Shown piece after piece: positions 33,619 to 44,221 of a DNA stretch of 64,000 nucleotides. A program made the translations under genes and the position numbers. A model generated the notes under the pieces. It saw only the letters and a program-made list of their open reading frames with translations, was not told the origin of the DNA and did not search any database. The stretch comes from Massilia sp. H-1 (GTDB lineage: Bacteria; Pseudomonadota; Gammaproteobacteria; Burkholderiales; Burkholderiaceae_D): the NCBI GenBank assembly GCA_024703915.1, contig CP087969.1:5394001-5458000 (forward strand), written 5' to 3'. Within the stretch, counting starts at the first letter, position 1, and each line of letters starts with the position of its first letter.

Positions 33619-34063
33619 ATGCAAAGTCCCCCTATACCTTTTCGTGTCAATTCTGCTCGCCGCGAAGAACTGCTTGCATTGTTCAACGGGCGAAGGGAAA
33701 TCAATTGGTTTGGATTCCAAGGCGCGTTTCATGAGCCTGGACGCGCGACCATCACGTTCACCAAACTGGAAGCCGAAGCATGCAGGGCGGTGGCGGTAAA
33801 GCTGCCATCAATGGGGGCGGCATCGCCGCCGGATTCGATGCCGCTTTTGTCCTTGCCGGGCTTGGTCAATACGACGCGGAGATCGTGATCACGATCGAGC
33901 TTTCGGTGAAGTTCCTCTCCCTGGCCTTGGTCAGCGATGCGCTTTCTTTCCACGCGCACGTGGTTCGATCCGGCAAAAACTTTTCGTTCGCCGAAGGCTT
34001 TCTCTTGGGAGGAGAGCGGCATGTGGCCCTCGCCACGGCAATCGTTGCGCCTAAGCACGCTAG
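33619..34063 (+). CDS. Thioesterase (PaaI/hotdog) family protein
   Basis: About 147 residues: NGRREINWFGFQGAFHEPGR at the start, GGGGKAAINGGGIAAGFDAA at the hotdog helix, then FSFAEGFLLGGERHVALATA. Breaks near 33780 and 34050; correcting the latter (GCCGGC type) gives an end AIVAPAR and a TAG at 34061-34063. It lies between the tautomerase and the copA promoter. The substrate is unknown. Confidence 0.7.
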
Positions 34064-34084
34064 GCGCCAGCTGGAAAATATTCC

Positions 34085-34115
34085 TTTACCTTTCCATGAT
34101 GGGAAGGCTGAAACT
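34085..34115 (+). promoter_or_regulatory. CueR-type promoter of copA
   Basis: The dyad ACCTTTCCATGATGGGAAGG (from 34088) is the CueR operator pattern, placed between a TTTACC -35 and a weak -10 (about 34110) with about 19 bp spacing, 30 bp before the copA ATG. Confidence 0.7.
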
Positions 34116-34145
34116 GGCTGCAAGCTAGATGAATCGGAGAATCAA

Positions 34146-36603
34146 ATGAACCAATCCACTATCTCCAACGCAGAAAAGTCACTATCGATCGACATCGTCG
34201 GCATGACTTGCGCCGCATGCGTGGCGAGGGTTGAAAGAGCGCTGCAGGCGATTCCGGGCGTGCGCAATGCCAGCGTCAATCTGGCGACGGAGTCGGCACA
34301 GTTAGTGACAGTGCAAGAGGTCGATTTCGGGATGCTGCGTCAAGTCGTTGAAAAGGCCGGATATGAGGTTGCGCACCAAGAAGTCGATTTGCACATTGAG
34401 GGCATGACCTGCGCTTCATGCGTCAGCCGCGTGGAGAAGGCGCTATCGAAGGTCGGCGGCGTCGCCCATGCGTCTGTGAACCTGGCAACGGAAACGGCAC
34501 GCGTTCGCGTGACTGGTGTCCATACGGAAGCCTTGATTCGGGCAGTGGATGATGCGGGCTACCATGCAACATTGCGGCAATCCCAAGCTGAGGCGCCTGG
34601 CGCGCAAGCGCGACAGCGCGACGGCCTGTATGTCGCCGCCGCGGCGCTGCTCTCATTTCCGCTAATAATTCCCATGTTACTCGAGCTGGCCGGGCTGCAC
34701 ACCATGCTGCCGGGATGGCTTCAGTTTGCTCTGGCAACGCCTGTCCAGTTCTGGCTTGGGGCGCGCTTCTATCGAGCAGCCTGGAAGGCGCTCAAGGCCC
34801 GCGCCTAAGCAATATGGACCTCCTGGTGGCACTGGGCACCAGTGCTGCGTACGGCTTGAGCGTCTACCAAATCTTCGCCGATAATCCGGAAGTGATGCAG
34901 CACTTGTATTTCGAGGCCTCGGCCGTGGTGATTACACTGGTCTTGCTTGGCAAGTGGCTGGAGTCGCGCGCCAAACGGCAAACGGCATCGGCAATTCGCG
35001 CCTTGCAGGCGCTGCGGCCGGAATCGGCCCGCGTGCGGCGCAATGGCCTGGACGGTGACATTCCCATTGATCAAGTGAAAATCGGTGACGTCGTCGTTAC
35101 CCGTCCCGGCGAGCGGGTGGCTGTCGATGGCACGATTGTGGAAGGCGCCAGCCAGATGGATGAGTCGCTGATTACCGGCGAAAGCCTGCCAGTGTTCAAA
35201 AGTACCGGCGACAGCGTCACGGGCGGGGCAATCAACGGCGACGGCCTCGTTCTGATGCGTACCGATGCCGTGGGGACCGAGACGACGCTTGCGCGTATTA
35301 TTCGCCTGGTCGAGAACGCCCAGGCGGCCAAGGCGCCGATCCAGCATCTGGTCGACCGGGTCAGCGCTATTTTCGTGCCAGTGGTTCTGGTCATCGCGGC
35401 AATCACCATGCTCGCCTGGTGGCTGTCGACGGGCGATATGCAATCTGCCATCGTCAACGCCGTCGCAGTGCTGGTCATTGCTTGCCCGTGTGCGCTGGGC
35501 CTGGCGACGCCAACGGCGATCATGGCCGGAACCGGCGTGGCGGCAAAGTATGGCATTCTGATCAAGGATGCGGAAGCGCTTGAGATCGCGCATCGCGTCG
35601 ACACTGTGGTGTTCGACAAGACTGGAACGCTGACGCAGGGCAAGTTTAAGCAGTCGCAAGCCTTGTTCCGATCAATATCGACACGGAGCGCCTTTTGCAG
35701 TTGGCGATGAGCGTGCAGCAGGGGAGCGAACATCCCCTCGCCAAGGCGGTCGTTGACCTGGCTTTCTCGCGGGGGTGTCGCGGCGCTGCCTGCGACCGAC
35801 GTGAATGCACTGCCAGGCCGTGGCATTGCCGCGACCGTCGATGGCCTGCAGCTTCAGCTGGGAACGACACGCCTGATGCGGGAGCTCGGTATCGAATTGG
35901 GCGAGTTGACGCAGCGCGCGACGGCGCTCGAATCGGACGGCCATACTGTTTCGTGGCTTGCGTCGACGGCGCCACTGCGCGGGGTTCTGGGACTGTTTGC
36001 CTTCGGCGATCAAATCAAGCCGAGCGCCTATCTGGTGGTGGACAGGTTACACCAGCTCGCCATCAAAACCGTGCTACTTACCGGTGACAATCATGGCAGC
36101 GCGATGGCGGTGGGCCGTTCACTAGGTATCGATGACGTGGTTGCAGAGGTCCTGCCTGCCGATAAGGCAGACAAGGTTGCGGCCCTGCGCAGTGCCGGAG
36201 GTGTCGTCGCCATGGTGGGGGACGGGATCAATGACGCGGCGGCGCTTGCCGCTGCCGATGTCGGCATCGCCATGGCGACCGGCACGGACGTGGCAATGCA
36301 TGCGGCAAGCGTTACGCTCATGCGCGGCGATCCCGAGCTGGTTGCCGAGGCGATCGATATTTCACGCCGGACCTACAGCAAGATTCGGCAAAACTTGTTT
36401 TGGGCGTTCATCTACAACCTGGTCGGCATCCCGCTCGCCGCGTGTGGGCTGTTAAATCCCATGGTTGCTTAAGCGCCGCCATGGCGTTCAGTTCGGTGAG
36501 CGTGATCAGCAATGCGCTGTTGCTCAAGAGGTGGAAGCCATCCGGTCATGTCGCCAGTCATGCGACGAAAGAAGGACGCGGCGCCCATGTGACGCGTCAT
36601 TGA
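34146..36603 (+). CDS. copA: Copper-exporting P1B-1 ATPase CopA
   Basis: About 815 residues. Two N-terminal HMA domains, IDIVGMTCAACVARVERALQ and LHIEGMTCASCVSRVEKALS, then the membrane domain, ITGESLPVFK, the Cu+ motif IACPCALGLATP, DKTGTLTQGK, SEHPLAKAVV, MVGDGINDAAAL and the last helices with LLNPMVAGAAMAFSSVSV (PMxAGxAMAxSSVSV, the P1B-1 signature). Breaks near 34806 and 36470 (GCCGGC type), 35660 and 35775. It exports cytoplasmic Cu+ or Ag+ and is followed by its regulator cueR. It differs from the YHS/HMBD-type ATPase at 2-4 kb, so the strain has two copper ATPases. Confidence 0.93.
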
Positions 36604-36732
36604 TGATTGCATTTTCAACGCGGTATCCAGGAAGCGGGAAAGTGCGCAACTGCCCGCAACAGCAGCTGGCAGGGTCCAGTGCGCGGCACGGTCAGAGTTC
36701 GACATGCAAATAGCTTGATGGAGGGAGGATCC

Positions 36733-37167
36733 ATGAATATCGGGCAAGCGGCAAAAAATTCGGGCGTCTCGGCGAAAATGATTCGGTATTACGAAAGTAT
36801 CGAACTCATCAAGCCTGGCAATCGCACTGACGCAGGCTATCGTACTTTCTTGGCAAACGATTTGCATGCGCTGCGCTTCATCAAACGCGCAAGAAGCCTC
36901 GGCTTTTCACTCGAACAGATCCGGTGCCTGCTGTCACTGTGGCAGGACACCAGCCGCGCAAGCGCGGACGTGAAAGACATCGCGCTGGCGCACGTCGTCG
37001 ATTTGAACAAACGTATCGCTGAGCTGACCGAGATGCGTGATAGCTTGCAGCACCTGGCGCGGGCATGCACGGGCGACCATCGGCCAGATTGCCCGATTCT
37101 GCATGAATTAGCGGAGTCAGTGGACGGGGACAGTCCGCACTGCAAAGCAGGGCACAGGAATTTTTAG
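36733..37167 (+). CDS. cueR: Copper-responsive MerR-family regulator CueR
   Basis: A 144-residue activator with MNIGQAAKNSGVSAKMIRYY as DNA-binding start and the copper-binding pair CTGDHRPDC (two Cys seven residues apart), typical of Cu+/Ag+ sensors. The ATG follows GGGAGGAT. It should act at the two dyads at 34088 and 37178. Intact frame. Confidence 0.93.
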   Translation: MNIGQAAKNSGVSAKMIRYYESIELIKPGNRTDAGYRTFLANDLHALRFIKRARSLGFSLEQIRCLLSLWQDTSRASADVKDIALAHVVDLNKRIAELTEMRDSLQHLARACTGDHRPDCPILHELAESVDGDSPHCKAGHRNF

Positions 37168-37174
37168 AAAATGC

Positions 37175-37205
37175 TTGACCTTCCCATCGTGGGAATTCCT
37201 AAAGT
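37175..37205 (+). promoter_or_regulatory. CueR-type promoter of copZ
   Basis: A -35 TTGACC at 37175-37180 and -10 TAAAGT at 37200-37205 with a 19-bp spacer holding the dyad CTTCCCATCGTGGGAA. This is the textbook geometry of a MerR/CueR-activated promoter, 32 bp before copZ. Confidence 0.85.
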
Positions 37206-37236
37206 GAAAGCTCATTATTATCAAGGGAGTAGCACC

Positions 37237-37444
37237 ATGCATGAACTTCAAGTAGAGGGAATGAGCTGTAACCACTGCGTCAGCAAAGTGACGCGGGCAG
37301 TGAAGGCAATCGACGATGCCGCAAACGTAGAGGTGGAGCTTGCTTCAAAAAGGTCCGGGTCGCGTCAGCCGCGGAGTACGAAGACCTGGTGGCAGCGATC
37401 ATCGACGCTTAAGCTACGATGTGAGGCCGAGCAATATTGGCTAG
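37237..37444 (+). CDS. copZ: Copper chaperone CopZ
   Basis: A 68-residue HMA protein: MHELQVEGMSCNHCVSKVTR with the CNHC site, ending IIDAGYDVRPSNIG. A base has been lost near 37350, and a GCCGGC-type break lies at 37410. It carries Cu+ to CopA in the cytoplasm. The ATG follows AGGGAG. Confidence 0.88.
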
Positions 37445-37991
37445 AGCAAATCGCGATGGCGGCACCATCGCTTTCGTCTTGCCCAGGCAGACGGTGCGAC
37501 AAAAGCAGATGGGATCGAAACGTCTTGGAACTTATCGCGTCGCTTCCAATGTAATGTTCGACTTGGCACGCATATCGACCCGCAGAATGAGCGGTGGCCC
37601 TTGATCTCCTCTCGCCAGGGCCTAATCAATTATGATTCACGTTCGATCGCAGTCGCAACGTTGTGCCTGTGCCGAGGGATATTCTAGTCCTGTCCGTCGC
37701 GAATGGGAGGGAAATCTTCACGCAAATTTCTTCAATTGCTTCGCTAGCGAAAGAATTGCCCCTCATCGCAGGGGCAGTTTTCATTCGCGGCCGCGCAAAC
37801 TAGACTTGTGGCTGCTTGCGTGGTGCCCTCCCTGCCGATCATGGCAGAGGCAGCCACGGCTTGAACTACCGGCGGGCTCGGCAATATCGTTCGATGGCGC
37901 ACCGACACTTTTTGCAGGAAGCACTAGAATATGGTTTCCTATCGGCAAACCCACCACTGGCGCGCCGCAGCTTGACGAAGGCCTCCAAACC
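37445..37991. other. Intergenic region without a recognisable gene
   Basis: No convincing coding sequence is seen. It holds a possible terminator at 37758-37775 and GC-rich sequence just before the ATPase. A -35-like TTGAAC lies at about 37861, but no -10 could be placed with confidence. Confidence 0.5.
37758..37783 (+). terminator. Possible rho-independent terminator after copZ
   Basis: Stem GCCCCT (37758-37763) with AGGGGC (37770-37775), a six-base loop, and the short T-run AGTTTTC behind it. The stem is short and the signal is weak. Confidence 0.4.
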
Positions 37992-40037
37992 ATGAATACC
38001 CAAAACATTTCTGAGCCCGCCAGGGCGCCACGCGCTTCTGTGGACGCAGCGCACGAGCGCGACGCGGATGACGGCGCAGTCTTGGGTGCGAATACCGAGC
38101 TGGTGTTCGTGGCCTTGTCCGGCGTGTTTCTGCTGGGCGGCTGGCTGCTCTGGCGCGGCGGGGAGGGCGCCCGCGGGGTGCCGCTCGCGCTGTTCGTCAT
38201 TTCGTACTTCTTCGGCGGCTTTTTCACGCTGAAGGAAGCTGTCCAGAACTTGCTGGCGCGCCGTTTTGAAATCGACACCCTGATGTTGGTGGCGGCGATC
38301 GGCGCCGCCGCGTTGGGCCAATGGGCCGAGGGGGCCCTGCTGCTGTTTCTGTTCAGCCTCGGTCACTCACTCGAACACTATGCGATGGGACGCGCGCCCG
38401 CGCGATCGAAGCGCTGGCTGAGCTGGCGCCCGAAACGGCGAATGTGCGGCGCAATGGGGCCGTGGTCGAAGTCGGGGTGGACGAGCTGGAAGGTGGGGGA
38501 CGTTATTGTCGTGCGACCGAACGAGCGGCTGCCTGCCGACGGAATTGTTGCTGTCGGCACCACCAGCGTCAACCAGGCGCCGGTCACCGGCGAGAGCGTA
38601 CCGGTGGAAAAGCAGCCTGCCCAGGATCCGGTGGCTGCCATTGCCGCGTTCGAGCGCGCCAAGGCCGAACATCGCGTGTTCATTTAAGCACGATCAATGG
38701 CGCCAGCAAGGATTGAAGTCATGGTTGCCCGGCAAGCAGACCAGTCGACCATGGCGCGCGTCGTCAAGTTGGTGGCCGATGCGGAAGCCCAGCGTTCGCC
38801 AACCCAGCAATGGACCGACCGATTCGAGCGCTTTTTCGTGCCTGCAGTCCTGGTGCTGGTCGGCCTGCTCATGTTCGCCTGTCTGGTCATCGACGAACCG
38901 TTTTCCGTCAGTTTTTATCGGGCGATGGCGGTGCTGGTTGCGGCCAGTCCGTGCGCGCTGGCGATATCGGTGCCAAGCGCGGTCTTGAGCGGCGTGGCGC
39001 GGGCCGCGCGGGGGGGGCGTCCTGGTCAAGGGCGGCGGGCCGCTGGAAAATCTGGGCTCGCTCACATCGATTGCGTTTGACAAGACTGGCACCCTCACCG
39101 AGGGCAAGCCCAGGCTGACGGACGTGCTTCCTGCCGAGGGTGTGGCGCTGGAAGAACTGCTCTCGGTCGCGCTGGCCGTGGAGCGTAGCAGCGACCATCC
39201 GTTGGCGTCGGCCGTAGTGGCAGGGGCACAGGAGCGGCTGGGGACGAACGCGGCGGTGCTGACCGCGTCAGACGTGGCGAGCATCACCGGGAAAGGAATC
39301 GGGGCGATGGTGGGCGGCGAGCGTGTTCTCATCGGAAAACCGAGCCTGTTCTTGGAGGCGCCGGGAACGTCAGTTCCGCCGGGCGTGGCTCAGGCAAATG
39401 CTTAGGCCTGGTGGCGTCCGGCCGGACCACGATGATGATCCAGCAAGGCAGCCGTTTTCTTGGCGTAATTGGCGTCATGGACACGCCGCGGCCTGTGGCG
39501 CGCAAAGTGATGGGTGAATTGCGCAAGCTCGGCATCGAAAGGCTGATCATGATTTCGGGCGACAACCAGCAAGTGGCCGATGCTGTCGCCAAGGCGGTCG
39601 GGCTGACCGAAGCGCAGGGCAACCTGATGCCCGAGGAAAAAGTGGAAGCGATCAAAGCATTGCAGGCCAAGCACGGCAAGGTGGCGATGGTGGGCGATGG
39701 CGTCAATGATGCCCCGGCCATGGCGAATGCGACGGTCGGCATTGCCATGGGCGCCGCTGGTTCGGACGTGGCCCTGGAGACTGCCGACGTGGCGCTGATG
39801 TCCGACGACCTGGCGCATCTGCCGTTTGCGGTCGGGCTGTCGCGCCGCACCAGCAGGATCATCAAGCAGAACTTGTGCGTCAGTCTGGGTGTGGTGGCGG
39901 TGTTGATCCCGGCGACCATCTTCGGACTCAATATCGGGACCGCCGTGCTGTTCCACGAGGGTTCGACCCTGCTGGTCGTCGTCAACGCCTTGCGCCTGCT
40001 CGCCTACCAGGGCGCGGCCGTGCTGCTTGGCGCATAG
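37992..40037 (+). CDS. P1B-4-type (SPC) heavy-metal ATPase, CzcP/CoaT-like
   Basis: About 680 residues. No HMA domain at the N-terminus. Motifs: VTGESVPVEK, the ion motif ASPCALAISVPSAVLSG, DKTGTLTEGKP, SSDHPLASAVV, MVGDGVNDAPAM and, in the last helices, FHEGSTLLVVVNALRLLAY. SPC together with HEGS/T and NALRLL marks subfamily P1B-4, whose members export Co2+, Zn2+, Cd2+ or Ni2+. Breaks near 38395, 38490, 38686 and 39403 (the latter two GCCGGC type) and 39015. It stands next to a CadR/PbrR-like regulator and czc genes, which supports divalent ions. Confidence 0.9.
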
Positions 40038-40101
40038 TGCAGGCAGCCCCGTCGACGGCAGCGGAGCAGCCCATGCCGGCGCGGTGTAGGCAAAGGCGTG
40101 T

Positions 40102-40529
40102 TCAGTCCGCGCTATGTTCCGAACCGGATCGGGCCAGACCGTGCAGGATTCCGCAATCCTTGGCGGCACGGTTTTGATTGCAATGCGAGCGCAGGTCCAG
40201 CATCTGGTCCTGCAGCTTCTTGAGTTCCTGCATGCGTGTGGCAATCTGCGCGATATGGGAATCCAGCAAGCGATTGACTTCACCGCAGCTGTCCTCCGGC
40301 GCGTACTTGAAGTGCAGCAGCCGCCGCACGTCGCTAAGGGACATGCCGAGCGAACGGCAATGCCGGATAAATGTAAGTCTTTCCAGATGCTCAGGCCCGT
40401 ACAGGCGGTAGTTGCTTAGCGGGACCGCGCCGGTGACGGCAGCAAGCCTTCGCGCTCGTAGTACAGGATGGTTTCGACCTGACAGTGCGCCGCAGCGGCC
40501 AGCTCGCCAGTCTTCAGAGATTTCATCAT
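40102..40529 (-). CDS. CadR/PbrR-like MerR-family regulator of divalent metals
   Basis: About 142 residues: MKSLKTGELAAAAHCQVETI, YYEREGLLPS, then LRFIRHC-like helices and EDSCGEVNRLLDSHIAQIAT. The metal-binding cysteines are EDSCGE and HCNQNRAAKDCGILH, the pattern of Cd2+/Pb2+/Zn2+ sensors. A GCCGGC-type break lies at 40413. It is divergent from the CDF-like gene, with the dyad operator between them. Confidence 0.9.
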
Positions 40530-40554
40530 TCAGCCATTTTTTGTCGAATTGCGC

Positions 40555-40587
40555 TTGACCCTATAGTAGGTATAGGGTGCCTAATAC
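40555..40587 (+). promoter_or_regulatory. Divalent-metal MerR-family operator-promoter
   Basis: -35 TTGACC at 40555-40560, dyad ACCCTATAGTAGGTATAGGG within 40558-40578, and a -10 CTAATA or TAATAC near 40581-40587. The long spacer and central dyad are the pattern recognised by CadR/PbrR. Confidence 0.88.
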
Positions 40588-40614
40588 GCATTATAGAAGT
40601 TTGAAAGGTTTGCC

Positions 40615-41248
40615 ATGTCCGATTGCTGCGATTCAGCTTGCGGCTCCAACAAGCCCGTCGTCGACAAGAAATACCGGCGCGCGCTCATGATTGCCCTGGT
40701 TGTCAACTTTGCCATGTTCGGGGTGGAGCTTGCTTAGGCGGACTTGGCGCCGCCTCGGTGTCCCTGCTTGCGGACGCCGTCGACTTCCTGGGCGACGCTT
40801 AAGCAACTACGCACTGTCGTTGTTTGTGCTGGGACTGGCGCCCGTGTGGCGGTCGCGTACCGCCATGGTGAAGGGACTCACGATGGGGGGCTACGGCATT
40901 TTTGTCCTTGGCAAGGCATTCTGGAACGCGTCGGCGGGTGTGATTCCCGAACCGGCCACGATGGGCGCGATCGGACTGCTGGCTCTGGCAGCGAACGGCG
41001 CTGTCGGCGTGCTGTTGTACGCCTATCGGGACGGTGATGCCAACATGCGTTCTGTGTGGCTTTGCACGCGCAACGACATGATCGGCAACGTCGCCGTACT
41101 GCTGGCCGCGCTGGGCGTGTTCGGCACTGACAGCGGATGGCCCGACATACTGGTGGCCGCCGTCATGGGCGCGTTGGCCCTGACAGCATCGGCGAGCGTG
41201 ATCGTCCAGTCGCGGCGCGAACTGGCCACTGGCGGCGGGACGAAATGA
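40615..41248 (+). CDS. CDF-like cation transporter, short form
   Basis: About 210 residues. N-terminal MSDCCDSACGSNKP is Cys-rich; helix motif SVSLLADAVDFLGDAGNYAL holds the D-x3-D and D-x3-N pattern of cation diffusion facilitators; a later helix has WLCTRNDMIGNVAVLLAALG with a second D-x3-N pair. The C-terminal cytoplasmic domain of full CDF proteins is missing. GCCGGC-type breaks lie at 40734 and 40799. Direct control by the CadR-like dyad implies Cd2+/Pb2+/Zn2+ transport. Confidence 0.85.
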
Positions 41249-41278
41249 CGACACGCTATAATAGCCGCACCTGTTTAC

Positions 41279-41632
41279 ATGAACGCCATCGTGAGCCGAT
41301 TTAGACGTTTTCTTGCCATCATTTTGTTGTTGATCCTGCCGCTGCAATCGAGCGTGGCAGCTGTCGACGGCTGCTGCACGGGCGTGACGGGCGGTCAGCC
41401 TCTGGCATACCAGGCTGATGGTGGTGCGGATCAGGCCGCGAACGGCGTGCAGGCGACAGACGAGGCCGACTGTTGCGCCTTGTGCGATTTCTGCCATCAC
41501 GGGTCCGTCACATTCCTGAGTGCACCAGGAAGCGTTCACGGCGAAAAACTGACCTGCGCGCCCGTACCGTCCCCGGAATTGCCCATCACTTCCTTCATTC
41601 CTGACGTTCCCTCCCGTCCCGACCGGGGCTAG
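41279..41632 (+). CDS. CzcI-like small secreted Cys/His protein
   Basis: A 117-residue exported protein: signal peptide FLAIILLLILPLQSSVAA, then a cysteine cluster DGCCTG and DCCALCDFCHHG. Position directly before the czcCBA genes and length match CzcI-type proteins, which modulate zinc/cadmium/cobalt efflux. A TATAAT lies about 20 bp upstream. The end may be altered by an artefact at 41629. Alternative: an unrelated DUF2946-like protein. Confidence 0.65.
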   Translation: MNAIVSRFRRFLAIILLLILPLQSSVAAVDGCCTGVTGGQPLAYQADGGADQAANGVQATDEADCCALCDFCHHGSVTFLSAPGSVHGEKLTCAPVPSPELPITSFIPDVPSRPDRG

Positions 41633-41712
41633 GCACCGCATTTGCTCTTCGGCCGCAACAGGGCCACGGCGGCATCAGCCGCCGACGATCAATCATCAAT
41701 TTGGAGTACAGA

Positions 41713-43004
41713 ATGAAGGCATATTTCATGCCCTTGCTGGCGGCAGCATTGCTGACGCCTAAGGCAGTTGCTGCGCAGCCGACGCGGGCGCGGCGTCGAC
41801 TGCGGCCTTGCAACAGTGGCAGGACGCGCTCACCTTGGGCGCCGCCATCGAGCGCGCGCAGCAACACAACAGCCAGTTGCGCGCGCTCGGTGACGAGGTC
41901 GCGGCGCTGGAAGCGCGCGCCAGCCAGGCCGGAGTGCGACCCAATCCGACACTCGAGTACCTGCGTGAAGGAAGCGCGGAGCAGGGAGGCGCTTCCAGCG
42001 TCCAGGTCGCGATCCCATTCGAGCTGGGCGGCAAGCGCGGCGCGCGCAGCGCTGCTGCGCTGGCGGAGCTGCGTGTGGCAACGGCGGATCTGGCGGCAGG
42101 GCGCTTGCGGGTGCAGGCCGAGGTCGTCGCTGCCTTTCATGAGGCTTATCTGGCTAGGCAAGCGCCTGGAGCTGGCGACCCAGACCCGCGTGTCGGCGCA
42201 CCAATCTTCGCTCAGCGTCGGGGCGCGGGTTCTGGCTTAAGCAAAGTCTCGCCCATGGAAGAAACCAGGGCGAAGGTGGCGGAAGCGAACCTACAGGTCG
42301 AGACCATCCAGGCACGGCGGGAACTGGCCGAGGCAGAAATCAAGCTCGCCCTGTTGTTGGGAGCCGATCCGGGCGGCCTTGTGCTGGCAGCACCCGACAT
42401 TGCGCTCCCGCGTGCTCCCGACCAGGCGACGATTTCAGCCCGCTTTGCATCATCTCCGGTCATGCAAAGAGCCGCTGCGGACCTCGACTGGCGTACCGCC
42501 TCAGCGCGCCTCGAGCGCAGCAAGCGCTATCCCGACGTCTCGCTCATCGTGGGGCAAAAGCGCGAGGGTGTCGCACGTGAACGCCAGACGATCGTCGGGC
42601 TGTCGGTGCCGTTGCCGCTGTTCGACCGCAACCAGGGGGCAATCAGCGAAGCCGAGCGGCGAATCGACAAGTCGCGCGCCGAATTCGCATTGCACCAGCA
42701 GCGCCTTCACGCGGAAGCGGCCCAGGCTGCGGTACGCCTGAACGCCGCGCTGGAACAGGAACGCCTGATACGGGAAGATGTCCTTCCCGGCAGCCAATCC
42801 GCGCTTTCCGCCGCGCGTACCGGCTTTGAAGCCGGAAAATTCAGCTTCCTCGACTTGCTTGATGCACAGCGCACATTCTTTCAGGCGCAAGTGCAGCATG
42901 CACGGGCGATTTCCGACGCCCACCGGGCCGCCGCGGATCTGGCCACGCTCATCGGGCCGACCGATTCGTCTATCCCAACCTTACATCAGCAGGAGGCCAA
43001 ATGA
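41713..43004 (+). CDS. czcC: Outer-membrane factor CzcC
   Basis: About 425 residues, TolC family. MKAYFMPLLAAALLTP signal, GVRPNPTLEYLREGSAEQGG, VQVAIPFELGGKRGARSA, then SLSVGARVLAGKVSPMEE (GCCGGC-type breaks at 41759, 42153 and 42236) and FEAGKFSFLDLLDAQRTFFQ, the CzcC-type ending. A further break near 41795. The stop overlaps the czcB ATG (ATGA). Confidence 0.9.
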
Positions 43005-44221
43005 ACAGGCATCAGAAAATCACAATCACGGCAATGGTGGCCGCGGCTCTTCTTTTCAGCGGCGTCGTTCTGTTGCGCGACCGCCTCGCCCCGGCTGCGA
43101 AAGCCGGGGAGCGGCATGAGGAGCACGCCGAGGAATCGAAGGCCGCATCCGGGGGCGAGAAGGAACATGGACATGACGAGGCGGCCGAAAACAAGGTCGT
43201 TCCCTTTTCCGATGCGCAGATCGCGGCCGCCGACATCGCCGTGCACGCGGCCGGGCCGGTACGACTGGATACCTTCATTCGCATGCCGGGCGAGGTGAAG
43301 TTCAACGAAGACCGGACCGCGCACGTCACGCCCCGGGTCGAGGGCATCGTCGAGCAAGTGGTCGTCAGCCTTGGGCAGCAGGTGGCCAAGGGTGATTTGC
43401 TGGCAGTCGTCGCGAGTGCGGCGATTTCGGATCAGCGCAGCACGCTCGCCACCGCGATCCAACGCGCGCAGCTCGCGAGCACGATCCACCTCGCCGAGAA
43501 GAAGCTTTGGGAAGACAAGATTTCCGCGCGCCAGGATTATCTGGAAGGCGCAGCAGGAGTGGCAGGAAGCGGAGATTGCGGTGCAGAATGCGCGCCAGAA
43601 GCTGATCGCCCTCGGCGCGGGCAGTTCGGTGAACGGCCCCTTCAACCGGTTGGAGGTGAGAGCGCCGTTTGCCGGTCTCATCGTCGACAAGCATATCGCC
43701 GTCGGTGAAGCGGTGGGCGCGGAAACCCGCGTGTTCACGCTGTCGGACTTGCGACGGTGTGGGCGGAGGTGGTGGTGCTTAAGCCAAGGACCTGGGCATC
43801 GTTCGGGTCGGAACGGAGGCGCTGCTGCATTCGGCGGCCAGCGATGACCAGGTCAAGGGCAAAGTCAGTTTCGTGAGAGCGCGATGATAGGCGAGCAGAC
43901 CCGGTCGGCACGCGCGTGGTCATCGACAACCCGAAACAGGCCTGGCGCCCCGGGCTGTTTGTCGACGTCGATGTCGTCACGGGTTCGGCAGAAGTGCCGG
44001 TCGCGGTTGACAAGGCGGCGATTCAGAATATCGACGGCAAGCAAGTTGTTTACGAGCGCGTGAAAGCGGGGTTCATCGCCCGCCCCGTGACGACTGGACG
44101 CTCGGACGGGCGGCGGATCGAGATCCTTTCCGGATTGGCTGCAGGGGCCCGGTACGCCGCCGACCACAGTTTCACGATTAAGGCCGAGCAGGGCAAGGGC
44201 GCTGCGGGGCATGACGACTGA
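43001..44221 (+). CDS. czcB: Periplasmic adaptor CzcB
   Basis: About 405 residues. Membrane anchor ITITAMVAAALLFSGVVLL, then a His/Glu-rich stretch (HEEHAEESKAASGGEKEHGH) that could bind Zn2+, the barrel VTPRVEGIVEQVVVSLGQQV, the hairpin QEWQEAEIAVQNARQKL and the end WRPGLFVDVDVVTGSAEVPV. Breaks near 43550, 43755, 43789 (GCCGGC type) and 43880. The stop overlaps the czcA start. Confidence 0.9.
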
